Shown here piece after piece: positions 1 through 6,040 of a DNA stretch of 9,269 bases. The stretch spans positions 1 through 9,269 of the forward strand of contig DEWE01000012.1 of assembly GCA_002363125.1 (NCBI GenBank), written 5' to 3'. The notes beneath the pieces are model-generated. The model did no database searches, was not told the DNA's origin, and was given only the letters and a program-made list of their open reading frames with translations. The DNA comes from Candidatus Saccharibacteria bacterium UBA3218. Lineage in GTDB: Bacteria; Patescibacteriota; Saccharimonadia; Saccharimonadales; Saccharimonadaceae. The position numbers were made by a program, and so were the translations under genes. Numbering within the stretch: position 1 is the first letter of the stretch; every line of letters starts with the position of its first letter.

Positions 1-630
1 ACAGCTTTGACAGAACTTTGGCTTGACTACAATCAACTCACTTCCATAGACCTTTCTAACAACACAGCTTTGACAGCCCTTCGCCTTTCCTACAACCAAC
101 TCACTTCCATAGACCTTTCTAACAACACCGATTTGGAATCAATTGACATTTCCTCTAATCAACTCACTTCTATAGACCTTTCTAACAACACCGATTTGGC
201 AGTCCTTTGGCTTAACCACAACCAACTTACTTCTATAGACCTTTCTAACAAAACTGCTTTGAAAGAACTTTACCTTAACCACAATCAACTCACTTCCATA
301 GACCTTTCTAACGACACCGATTTGGGATACCTTTACCTTTCTTCCAACCAACTCACTTCTATAGACCTTTCTAATAACACTGCTTTGGCATTCATTCATC
401 TTGAATCTAATCAACTCACTTCTATAGACCTTTCTAACAAAACTGCTTTGAAAGAACTTTACCTTAACCACAATCAACTCACTTCCATAGACCTTTCTAA
501 CGACACCGATTTGGGATACCTTTACCTTTCTTCCAACCAACTCACTTCTATAGACCTTTCTAATAACACTGCTTTGGGATCCCTTTACCTTGACCACAAT
601 CAACTCACTTCTATAGACGTTTCTAATAAT
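1..630 (+). repeat. Tandem 63-bp repeats encoding ten LRR units
   Basis: Ten head-to-tail 63-bp units lie in frame with the coding sequence and each encodes one 21-residue LRR. The most constant part encodes NQLTSIDLSNN; variation falls in the exposed positions between the two Leu clusters. Units continue to the left window edge, so the full array may be longer. The top strand is C-rich and G-poor here, opposite to the rest of the window. Confidence 0.95.
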
Positions 631-1188
631 ATAAATATTGAAGATTTAATGATAGATAATGATGTATTAGTGGAGACTGGGATCTTGCCACAAGTGGATG
701 ATGATAGTTATGTCTATGATCTTGTTAACTTAGAATTTATAAAAGATGGAGAACACGGAATCTGCGATTGGAATAGTTGCGGTTTTTACAATCTAGATTT
801 TTCTGCACAAGCTACAGACTTTATAACTTATGATGAAGATACTATGACCGTAACAGTAACCAGCCCGGAAAGTTTGACAGATAGATATGTGCAAATATCT
901 GGTAATAGTGTTAGTACTGGGAATCCTATTTCTGGATTTTTGTATAGGCTTAGTTTGGCTGGTCTTCCAGATCCCGAACCAAAACCAGAACCAGATACTC
1001 CAGTCCCGAGTACTTCCGTAGACGACGATGCTGACACTCCAGAAACTGGTAGATTTACTAATCAGAAATCTGGATCAGAGCTATCAATAAGTTCAATTGT
1101 TGCCACTATAGTTATTTTTGCAATTGTTTATATAATTTATAAAAACAAAAGAGATAACAAACAGAAGGAGTTTGAGGCTAAGTTGTAA
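1..1188 (+). CDS. Leucine-rich-repeat surface protein, C-terminal part (5' end outside window)
   Basis: The frame is open at base 1, so the true start lies upstream; 395 residues are visible. Residues 1-210 are ten tandem 21-residue LRRs of the form T-x-L-x-x-L-x-L-x-x-N-Q-L-T-S-I-D-L-S-N-N. About 110 residues of non-repeat sequence follow, including a W-N-S-C-G-F motif at about 257. Next comes a Pro/Glu/Asp-rich linker (PEPKPEP, codons near 970-1010), a TPETG motif (near 1037-1051), a hydrophobic segment (about 1087-1140) and a basic tail starting KNKR. This order is that of a Gram-positive-type cell-surface protein held by a membrane segment and possibly by sortase at TPETG. LRRs usually bind proteins, so a role in adhesion or host contact is inferred, not shown. 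Repeat codons favour CTT/CTC, TCT/TCC, AAC and GAC, unlike the TTA/TTG, AGT, AAT and GAT of the C-terminal part. A terminator follows the stop by 6 bases. Confidence 0.88.
   Translation, partial: TALTELWLDYNQLTSIDLSNNTALTALRLSYNQLTSIDLSNNTDLESIDISSNQLTSIDLSNNTDLAVLWLNHNQLTSIDLSNKTALKELYLNHNQLTSIDLSNDTDLGYLYLSSNQLTSIDLSNNTALAFIHLESNQLTSIDLSNKTALKELYLNHNQLTSIDLSNDTDLGYLYLSSNQLTSIDLSNNTALGSLYLDHNQLTSIDVSNNINIEDLMIDNDVLVETGILPQVDDDSYVYDLVNLEFIKDGEHGICDWNSCGFYNLDFSAQATDFITYDEDTMTVTVTSPESLTDRYVQISGNSVSTGNPISGFLYRLSLAGLPDPEPKPEPDTPVPSTSVDDDADTPETGRFTNQKSGSELSISSIVATIVIFAIVYIIYKNKRDNKQKEFEAKL
229..577 (+). repeat. 189-bp (three-unit) tandem duplication inside the LRR array
   Basis: Bases 229-388 recur at 418-577, offset by 189 bp (three 63-bp units), and I find no difference over those 160 bases. 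Other units differ from each other at many positions. This is a recent internal duplication that added three LRRs in frame, probably by slippage or unequal recombination. Confidence 0.9.
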
Positions 1189-1194
1189 AATAGT

Positions 1195-1226
1195 AAAAAC
1201 TGGTCAACTGTTGTTGGCCGGTTTTT
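1195..1226 (+). terminator. Rho-independent terminator after the LRR gene
   Basis: A 14-bp stem (1195-1208 with 1213-1226, two G-T wobbles) has a TGTT loop. The left arm begins with five A and the right arm ends with five T, so it could work on both strands. It lies 6 bases after the LRR stop codon. Confidence 0.85.
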
Positions 1227-1244
1227 GAAGCGGGGTAATTAGCA

Positions 1245-1273
1245 TTGGTTTTTAGTGGAAAATATGGTATAAT
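1245..1273 (+). promoter_or_regulatory. Sigma70-type promoter of the 116-aa gene
   Basis: TTGGTT (1245-1250), a 17-base spacer and TATAAT (1268-1273), with an extended -10 TGG at 1265-1267. The predicted transcript start near 1280 leaves about 38 bases of leader before ATG 1318. This is the only promoter in the window whose gene is clearly not leaderless. Confidence 0.75.
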
Positions 1274-1296
1274 GTTTTGGTTCCCAAAAGTACTTT

Positions 1297-1308
1297 AGGA
1301 GGAGGGGG
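1297..1308 (+). promoter_or_regulatory. Strong polypurine Shine-Dalgarno region
   Basis: AGGAGGAGGGGG lies 9 bases before ATG 1318, counted from its last G. The in-frame stop TGA at 1309-1311 excludes any longer start. This ribosome site is far stronger than any other in the window. Confidence 0.75.
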
Positions 1309-1317
1309 TGAAAAAGG

Positions 1318-1668
1318 ATGCCATTAAGAGATTTTTTATTAGATTGGAACAGAACACACGAGTCAGTTTCGTTCTTGGCGTACAAAATTGCTGGATCTAG
1401 TCGACCGATAAGTGTAGAAATTAGATATCCTGAGATTGAAAAATTTGAGTTCTTACATGATGATGCATGGGGAAATCTGAATCAGATGCTTAAGAAGAAA
1501 TCTAATGGTCTTTTGTGTATTGCGACGAGCGAGTATTTATTCAAGATGGGAATTATGGATATAAAAATCGCGTCGAAAAACACAAAATATGATCCGTATA
1601 TTGTTATGGATGCTTTAACATGGCTGGGAGAGGAATTCTTCCGTGACAAAAGAAGTGACATAAAGTGA
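1318..1668 (+). CDS. Hypothetical soluble protein, 116 aa
   Basis: I do not recognise a family. The product is a small, probably cytosolic mixed alpha/beta protein. It has no signal peptide and no membrane segment, two Trp in the N-terminal half (W10 and one in DDAWGNL) and a Lys-rich stretch in the middle (KKK). The start is fixed by an in-frame stop 7-9 bases upstream and by the purine-rich ribosome site. It is monocistronic: its own promoter precedes it and a perfect terminator begins 8 bases after the TGA stop. The strong Shine-Dalgarno, with the only clear 5' leader in the window, suggests that it is made at a high level or is regulated differently from its neighbours; that is inference. 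No pathway can be assigned from the flanking LRR and lepA genes. Confidence 0.75.
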   Translation: MPLRDFLLDWNRTHESVSFLAYKIAGSSRPISVEIRYPEIEKFEFLHDDAWGNLNQMLKKKSNGLLCIATSEYLFKMGIMDIKIASKNTKYDPYIVMDALTWLGEEFFRDKRSDIK

Positions 1669-1675
1669 CATCCTT

Positions 1676-1701
1676 GGCCTGCCATTTTGGCAGGCCTTTT
1701 T
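1676..1701 (+). terminator. Rho-independent terminator after the 116-aa gene
   Basis: A perfect 8-bp stem GGCCTGCC/GGCAGGCC (extendable to 9) has a short T-rich loop and is followed by a run of T (1697-1701). The T-tract overlaps the expected -35 position of the lepA promoter, so one unit ends and the next begins within about 40 bp. Confidence 0.93.
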
Positions 1702-1716
1702 ATGGCTCGGAAAATA

Positions 1717-1725
1717 TGTTATAAT
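1717..1725 (+). promoter_or_regulatory. Extended -10 promoter of lepA, near-leaderless
   Basis: TGTTATAAT at 1717-1725, with only 8 bases to ATG 1734. Using standard -10 to +1 spacing, transcription would start near 1732, leaving about 2 bases of leader and no room for a Shine-Dalgarno. The -35 position (1697-1702, TTTTTA) is poor. Confidence 0.75.
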
Positions 1726-1733
1726 ATGGTTGA

Positions 1734-3632
1734 ATGGAAAAGATACGAAATTTTTGCATCATTGCGCATATTGATCATGGAAAAAGTACAATTGCAGATA
1801 GAATGATGGAGCTTACTGGTACAGTGGAAAAGCGTGAGATGAAGTCTCAGCTTCTGGATTCGATGGAGCTTGAGCGGGAAAAAGGTATCACGATCAAGCT
1901 TACGCCGGTAACGATGAAATGGAAGGGCTACACATTAAATTTGATTGATACTCCTGGTCATGTGGATTTTTCGTATGAAGTTTCTAGGTCTTTGCAGGCG
2001 GTGGAATCTGCAGTGCTTGTGGTGGATGCTACGCAAGGGATTCAGGCGCAGACACTTGCTAATGTGTATTTGGCGCTTGAACAAGATCTTAAAATTATAC
2101 CGGTGATCAATAAAGTGGATTTGCCAGCGGCCGATGTTGAAGGTGTAGCTAAACAAATCATTAATCTTTTGGGATGTAAACGCGAAGATATTATTGGAGC
2201 ATCAGGGAAAACTGGATTTGGTGTTGACGAAATACTAAATCAAATTATCGAAGTAGGACCTGAACCAAGGCTTATTGTGGGGCCGCGTCCGTCCGGCCCA
2301 TCGACCCTGCGGGTCGTCCGCGTCCCAAGGGGCGGTCTGCCATGGGCAGACGGTGCTAGCTCTCGCGCTGCCGCGCTCCGAAATACCTCACAACAAGCTT
2401 GGTCTCAGGCCTGTACGAGAGCTTTGATTTTTGATTCGTATTTTGACGACTACCGAGGGGTGGTGCTTTATGTGCGAGTGTTTGAGGGGGAGATTGATAA
2501 AAATTCGGAAATTTTGATGATGGCGACAAAGACCAAGGGTTTGGCGCTTGAAGTGGGTGTGTTGACGCCAAAAATGTCACCGATGGATAATTTGAAAGCG
2601 GGTGAGATTGGCTATATTGTAACAAATCTTAAAACGACTCGCGAGGCAAAGGTTGGTGATACGGTGACTTTAATAAAGAATCCGGCAGAAACGGCACTTC
2701 CTGGATACAAGAACGTTTTACCTTTTGTATATGCTGGGTTTTTCCCTGTGTCTAATGATCAGTATAAAGATCTGAAAGAGGCGATTGAAAAATTGGCACT
2801 GTCTGATTCGGCGTTAAGATTTGAGCCGGAAAACTCGCCAGTTTTAGGATTTGGGCTTCGGATTGGATTTCTCGGACTACTTCATATGGATATTATTCGT
2901 GAGAGGTTGGAAAGAGAATTTGGACTAGACCTTATTGTGACGAATCCGTCTACGAATTATGAAGTAGTGATGAATAATGGGAATATTATTGAGATAAAAT
3001 CTGCGGCAGATTTGCCGGACGTTTCGGAAATTCGCGAAATTCGTGAGCCGTGGGTAAAGGGTGAAATTATTGTGCCGAAGCCAATGATTGGCAATGTATT
3101 AAATTTGATTAACGAAAAACGTGGGCATCAGACAAATCTTAGTTATATTGAAGAGCGGGCTGTAATAGACTTTGAAGCGCCGATGGCGAATTTGTTGACG
3201 GATTTTTATGATCAATTGAAGTCGGCGACGTCTGGATACGCGTCATTTAATTATGAACTGAATGGATACAAGGCGGAAGATTTGGTACGGATAGATTTTT
3301 TGGTGGCAGGAAGTAGAATTGATGCACTTTCGGTGATGGCGCACAGAAGTGAAGCGGATGCGATAGGGCGTGAGGTGACGAAAAAATTAAAAGAAGTGAT
3401 ACCGAGACAAAATTATGAAGTGGCGCTTCAGGCGGCGATTGGTGCGAGAATTATTGCGCGTGAGACAATTGGCGCATATCGCAAGGATGTTACGGTAAAA
3501 ATTCATACTGGCGATAGGGATAGAAAAGCAAAATTACTAGAAAAACAGAAGCGCGGAAAAGCGCGAATGAAGAGATTTGGAAAAGTTGATATACCTTCTG
3601 AAGCATTTACGGTTATGTTGAAAAGAGATTAA
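1734..3632 (+). CDS. lepA: Elongation factor 4 (LepA), translational GTPase, with extra linker insert
   Basis: LepA is a ribosome-binding GTPase that assists translation and ribosome biogenesis under stress, acting in the cytosol. The GTPase motifs are intact: AHIDHGKST (11-19), DTPGH (72-76), NKVD (126-129) and SGK (157-159). Domain II begins at ALIFDSYFDDYRG (from about 230), and the C-terminal LepA-specific domain ends with the diagnostic IGARIIARETIGAYRKDV and LLEKQKRGKARMKR. At 632 aa it exceeds the usual ~600. The linker between the G domain and domain II is about 57 residues where E. coli has about 14, because of a GC-rich in-frame insert (about 2268-2420). No stop or frame change occurs, and flanking conservation suggests the protein is functional. 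The start is supported by the near-leaderless promoter and by the conserved N-terminus. It is monocistronic. Confidence 0.97.
   Translation: MEKIRNFCIIAHIDHGKSTIADRMMELTGTVEKREMKSQLLDSMELEREKGITIKLTPVTMKWKGYTLNLIDTPGHVDFSYEVSRSLQAVESAVLVVDATQGIQAQTLANVYLALEQDLKIIPVINKVDLPAADVEGVAKQIINLLGCKREDIIGASGKTGFGVDEILNQIIEVGPEPRLIVGPRPSGPSTLRVVRVPRGGLPWADGASSRAAALRNTSQQAWSQACTRALIFDSYFDDYRGVVLYVRVFEGEIDKNSEILMMATKTKGLALEVGVLTPKMSPMDNLKAGEIGYIVTNLKTTREAKVGDTVTLIKNPAETALPGYKNVLPFVYAGFFPVSNDQYKDLKEAIEKLALSDSALRFEPENSPVLGFGLRIGFLGLLHMDIIRERLEREFGLDLIVTNPSTNYEVVMNNGNIIEIKSAADLPDVSEIREIREPWVKGEIIVPKPMIGNVLNLINEKRGHQTNLSYIEERAVIDFEAPMANLLTDFYDQLKSATSGYASFNYELNGYKAEDLVRIDFLVAGSRIDALSVMAHRSEADAIGREVTKKLKEVIPRQNYEVALQAAIGARIIARETIGAYRKDVTVKIHTGDRDRKAKLLEKQKRGKARMKRFGKVDIPSEAFTVMLKRD
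2268..2420 (+). repeat. GC-rich hairpin-dense in-frame insert within lepA
   Basis: Bases 2279-2380 are about three-quarters G+C by my count, in an otherwise AT-leaning gene. Successive inverted repeats are GGGCCG/CGGCCC (2280-2285 with 2294-2299), CGACCC/GGGTCG (2302-2307 with 2311-2316, loop TGC), GTCTGCC/GGCAGAC (2335-2341 with 2345-2351, loop ATG) and AGCTCTCG/CGAGAGCT (2358-2365 with 2416-2423). CCGCGTCC occurs twice (2283-2290 and 2318-2325). The encoded Arg/Ala/Ser/Gly/Pro-rich residues match no LepA domain. The pattern resembles protein-coding palindromic elements such as those of Rickettsia, but identity with any known family is not claimed. The exact ends are uncertain. Confidence 0.72.
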
Positions 3633-3660
3633 ATGCTGTTAGATGCTTTAGATTAATCTA

Positions 3661-3669
3661 TGCTATAAT
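3661..3669 (+). promoter_or_regulatory. Extended -10 promoter of the secreted helical protein gene
   Basis: TGCTATAAT (3661-3669) lies 7 bases before ATG 3677, with a predicted start at 3676. The message is essentially leaderless. A 10-bp palindrome AGATTAATCT (3649-3658) sits just upstream in the spacer region; it may be chance or an operator. Confidence 0.75.
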
Positions 3670-3676
3670 CGTAAAT

Positions 3677-4177
3677 ATGAAGAAGATAGCAGTCTTTTGC
3701 TTTGTTGCTTTTGCGATATTTTGTCAGTGCCCTGCTCGGGTAATGGCAATTACTGAGAGTCAAAGTGAGGCAATCGTAGATAATTGCGCTTCAATTAAAG
3801 AAAAATTGAGAAGCGTGCAGAAGAATGATGCAAAAGTAAGGGTATATCTTGGTGGATATTATGAAAGTATTTTGACAAAATTTATAGTTCCCTTAAATGT
3901 GCGGTTAGTGGAAAATAACTTGTCTAACGCTGAGTTGGTGGAAAATCAGAATAATTTTGCGTCGGTGAAAGCTTTGTTTTCGAGCGATTTTATAAATTAT
4001 CAGCAGGAGTTGGAGCTTTTGGTGAGTATGGATTGCAGGAAAGATCCAGAAGAATTTTATGAAAAATTGGATATTGTAAGACAAAAGCGCAAAACTATGG
4101 TACAGGATGTGCTGAGAGTGCGTAGTATAATTTCGCAACATGTGAGATTAGTGGAAAAGTTAAAGGGGAAAGTATAA
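3677..4177 (+). CDS. Secreted helical protein of unknown family, 166 aa
   Basis: An N-terminal signal peptide is clear: MKK, a hydrophobic core and a likely signal peptidase I site after A24 (ARVMA). The mature part of about 140 residues is charged and probably all-helical, with Leu/Ile/Val heptad-like spacing and many Glu, Lys and Gln. It contains two Cys, in DNCASI and SMDCRK, which could form a disulfide outside the membrane. No known domain is recognised. The stop TAA overlaps the next start (TAATG), so it is co-transcribed and translationally coupled with a membrane-anchored protein. The fibro-slime protein gene follows. The context suggests the three products act together at the cell surface, perhaps as subunits or chaperones of a surface structure; that is inference. 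Confidence 0.82.
   Translation: MKKIAVFCFVAFAIFCQCPARVMAITESQSEAIVDNCASIKEKLRSVQKNDAKVRVYLGGYYESILTKFIVPLNVRLVENNLSNAELVENQNNFASVKALFSSDFINYQQELELLVSMDCRKDPEEFYEKLDIVRQKRKTMVQDVLRVRSIISQHVRLVEKLKGKV
4163..4168 (+). promoter_or_regulatory. Shine-Dalgarno for the operon-internal gene at 4177
   Basis: AAGGGG lies 8 bases before ATG 4177, inside the upstream reading frame. This contrasts with the leaderless first genes of nearby units. A TATAAT string at 4173-4178 overlaps the ATG itself and so cannot serve this gene. Confidence 0.65.
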
Positions 4178-4551
4178 TGGACGAGGAAGTGAATAAGAGT
4201 AAAGTATCGCATGGGGGAAGGAATTTGGTAGTTTTGGGCGTTGTTTCTATTTTGATTGCGTTGGCCACGACGGCGGTAAGTTTGACGATTTATCATAATT
4301 CAGGTGATATATATCTAGACAGATCGAGGCCGGGGTTTTTGCCAGATGAGGCGGAGATTGAGGAAGAAGGCGAAAAAGAAGAAGATTATACTTTTGAAAA
4401 AAGTGGGAAGATTACGATAAAAGTAATAGAAGAATACTTGGAGAAATTGCAAATAGAGATTAAGGCGGTGGATTCTTATGAGAATCCGTTTGATGTGGAT
4501 GTGTTATCGGATAAAGACCTCGGAATCATGGCTTCTGGAACAGAGGAATAG
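4177..4551 (+). CDS. Single-pass membrane protein, 124 aa, coupled to the secreted protein
   Basis: A short charged N-terminus (1-15) precedes a transmembrane helix at about 17-39. A conspicuous juxtamembrane stretch GDIYLDRSRPGFLP follows, then a very acidic segment (EIEEEGEKEEDY) and a C-terminal region of about 55 residues with a helical part (KVIEEYLEKLQIEIKAV). By charge, with the basic residues before the helix, the C-terminal part is probably outside. I do not recognise a family; the DRSRPGFLP motif looks like a conserved contact site and would be a good search handle. It overlaps the preceding stop by one base and has its own Shine-Dalgarno. The next gene has a separate promoter starting 2 bases after this stop codon, so expression of the three can be partly independent. 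Confidence 0.82.
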   Translation: MDEEVNKSKVSHGGRNLVVLGVVSILIALATTAVSLTIYHNSGDIYLDRSRPGFLPDEAEIEEEGEKEEDYTFEKSGKITIKVIEEYLEKLQIEIKAVDSYENPFDVDVLSDKDLGIMASGTEE

Positions 4552-4552
4552 C

Positions 4553-4581
4553 TTGATATTTTAGTAGAAAGGGCTTATACT
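4553..4581 (+). promoter_or_regulatory. Promoter of the fibro-slime gene (-35 and -10)
   Basis: TTGATA (4553-4558), an exact 17-base spacer and TATACT (4576-4581). ATG 4591 is 9 bases downstream, so transcription near 4588 would leave about 3 leader bases. This is the best -35 match among the leaderless promoters, and it compensates for the absence of the TG extension found in the others. Confidence 0.78.
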
Positions 4582-4590
4582 AAAATCAGA

Positions 4591-5706
4591 ATGAAACAGA
4601 AGAAAAATAAAGCAAAGTTATTTGGATGGATGGCTTTTTCGGTGTTTGGAATTGGATTAGTGATTGCTGTTTTGGGATTGTCTAATGCAGTGAAGGAAAT
4701 AGAAGATGTTTCCGTATCAAAGACTCCAAGTGCAATACTTGCCAGTGCTGGAGTGGATGATAGTGAGTTGGTGACTTTGCCGGTGCTTTATTATGATCAA
4801 AAGGCAGATGACTGTGTGAATTTGTATGATTTAAATCTTAGAGATGCTTTGAACGCTAGACAATTTGAGTGGGAAAGTTGTGGTTACCATAATAAAGGTA
4901 TAGAACAGGGTCTAGTAGGGTTTGAACTAGACGACAAATATATGCCAGTAGCCTTTAAGGGCAAGCTGACTTCTAATAAAGGGATTAATTTTGATAGATG
5001 GTTCAGTAATGTAGATGGTAAGAGTAATAGCTACGCTGGTAATTTACAAATGAGATATGTGGCAGATGGGGCGGAGTTTTCGTTCGTGGCAGAAGATTTT
5101 TATCCTTTGGATGAGGCGGATTTTGGTAAGGGTGAGAAGGTGAATGAAGATGGACACAACCATCTGTTTACAATGAATTTTGCAGTGCCGTTTACGGTAC
5201 TCGGTAGCGGAGAAGAAGAGTTTGTGGTAACGGCCGATGACGATACTTTTGTGTTTGTAGGAAATCAGCTAGCGATTGATATGGGTGGCGTACACGAGGC
5301 GATTACTGGTAGATTTGTGATCCGTGAAAATGGTGAAGTTTATGCGGGTGTAGATGGTGAAGAACTGGCTTACTCTGGGATTAGGGTAAGCGATGGCACC
5401 GGGTCAATTATAAGAATTTTTCATGCCGATAGAGATTCTAGCGAATCTACTTTTGATATGAAGTTTTCTGGTATGAATCTTAGCGTGACGAATGCTGAGG
5501 TCGCAGAGGGTGGCGGAATACAGATTGCGTATGATCCGAGTGACCTGAGTTATATACCACCGCTTGGTGAGAGTATGGTATTTACTCCAGACTCCACTGA
5601 AGGTTTGGTGATAATGGCGACGATAGAAGGCGTAATGATAGTGATGGTGTCTGTACTAGCCGTGATGGTGGCTAGGTTCATGGTGAGACAGAAGATCGAA
5701 GGATAA
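4591..5706 (+). CDS. Fibro-slime domain surface protein with N- and C-terminal membrane segments, 371 aa
   Basis: A Lys-rich N-terminus (MKQKKNKAK) precedes a hydrophobic segment (about 10-33) acting as signal-anchor or signal peptide. The extracellular region ends in a second membrane helix (about 341-366). Residues about 189-295 carry fibro-slime family hallmarks: HNHLFTMNF (from 189), ADDDTFVFV (215-223), IDMGGVHE (229-236) and ADRDSSESTF (279-288). The domain is known from secreted slime, spore-coat and cellulose-binding-like proteins, with a fold related to PA14-type carbohydrate-binding modules. A role in adhesion or sugar binding at the surface is inferred. The region before it contains YDLNL and W-E-S-C-G-Y (W94), matching a module in the LRR protein. 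The two preceding genes probably encode partners. The stop codon is one base away from the stop of convergent tsaB, with no terminator visible. Confidence 0.9.
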   Translation: MKQKKNKAKLFGWMAFSVFGIGLVIAVLGLSNAVKEIEDVSVSKTPSAILASAGVDDSELVTLPVLYYDQKADDCVNLYDLNLRDALNARQFEWESCGYHNKGIEQGLVGFELDDKYMPVAFKGKLTSNKGINFDRWFSNVDGKSNSYAGNLQMRYVADGAEFSFVAEDFYPLDEADFGKGEKVNEDGHNHLFTMNFAVPFTVLGSGEEEFVVTADDDTFVFVGNQLAIDMGGVHEAITGRFVIRENGEVYAGVDGEELAYSGIRVSDGTGSIIRIFHADRDSSESTFDMKFSGMNLSVTNAEVAEGGGIQIAYDPSDLSYIPPLGESMVFTPDSTEGLVIMATIEGVMIVMVSVLAVMVARFMVRQKIEG

Positions 5707-5707
5707 A

Positions 5708-6040
5708 CTATTTCTTTGGTTTTGAAATATTGGCGGGGCGGCCATATTCTGGGATGATGATTTGGTGTTTTTTGCCGTGGTGATCATAGAGCGGGATATT
5801 CAGTTCGGAAGCGAGAGTATTTACGATAGCGGCGCCAATTCTGAGACCAGTAAAAGAGCCTGGGCCAGACATGAAGGTGATTTCGGTGAGATCTTGCCAG
5901 TCTTTGCTATTTTCGGTGAGTTTGTCGTGGATGAATTGTAGGAGTTTTTCGGCGAGGTCGTTTGCAAAAGTATAACGATATTCTTTGTCGTTTAGTTTGA
6001 GGATGGTTTCGGGAGTGGATGTGTCTAAAAACAATTTCAT
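5708..6040 (-). CDS. tsaB: Half-length TsaB, tRNA t6A-modification partner protein
   Basis: TsaB is the inactive partner of TsaD that, with TsaE, makes N6-threonylcarbamoyladenosine at position 37 of ANN-decoding tRNAs. The N-terminal lobe is recognisable: KLFLDTSTPE at the start and the signature SGPGSFTGLRIG (58-69), followed by LASELNIPLYDHH. Only 110 residues are present, against roughly 220-230 in E. coli or B. subtilis TsaB, so the second lobe is missing. The tail PEYGRPANISKPKK looks like a genuine C-terminus rather than random readthrough. The loss could be a natural minimal form, since the N-lobe provides the TsaD-binding helices, or an internal deletion. The start is fixed by a leaderless promoter. 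The gene is downstream of tsaE on the minus strand, 36 bp apart, separated by a large palindrome. Confidence 0.85.
   Translation of the reverse strand: MKLFLDTSTPETILKLNDKEYRYTFANDLAEKLLQFIHDKLTENSKDWQDLTEITFMSGPGSFTGLRIGAAIVNTLASELNIPLYDHHGKKHQIIIPEYGRPANISKPKK

Noticed and set aside
139..603. 154-codon minus-strand open frame across the repeats
   Set aside because: It is a by-product of the 63-bp repeat lacking stops in that frame; it has no promoter or ribosome site and its composition is just the repeat read backwards.
1..630. Regular 63-bp repeats as a CRISPR-like array
   Set aside because: The units are contiguous without unique spacers, lie in one open frame and encode a classic LRR consensus.
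1189..1317. Small RNA or riboswitch in the longest gap between genes
   Set aside because: The gap is explained by a terminator, a promoter and a 38-base leader with a Shine-Dalgarno; no further structure is visible.
2268..2420. lepA broken by a frameshift or premature end at the GC-rich segment
   Set aside because: Both sides are in the same frame, with intact G-domain motifs before and domain II to C-terminal motifs after, and no stop within.
2356..2625. Minus-strand open frame across the lepA insert and domain II
   Set aside because: Most of it is antisense to conserved LepA domain II codons, and GC-rich DNA naturally lacks stops. The product has no recognisable feature.
4173..4178. TATAAT as a promoter for the 124-aa gene
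   Set aside because: It overlaps the start codon itself. The gene has a Shine-Dalgarno and a TAATG overlap with the gene before it.
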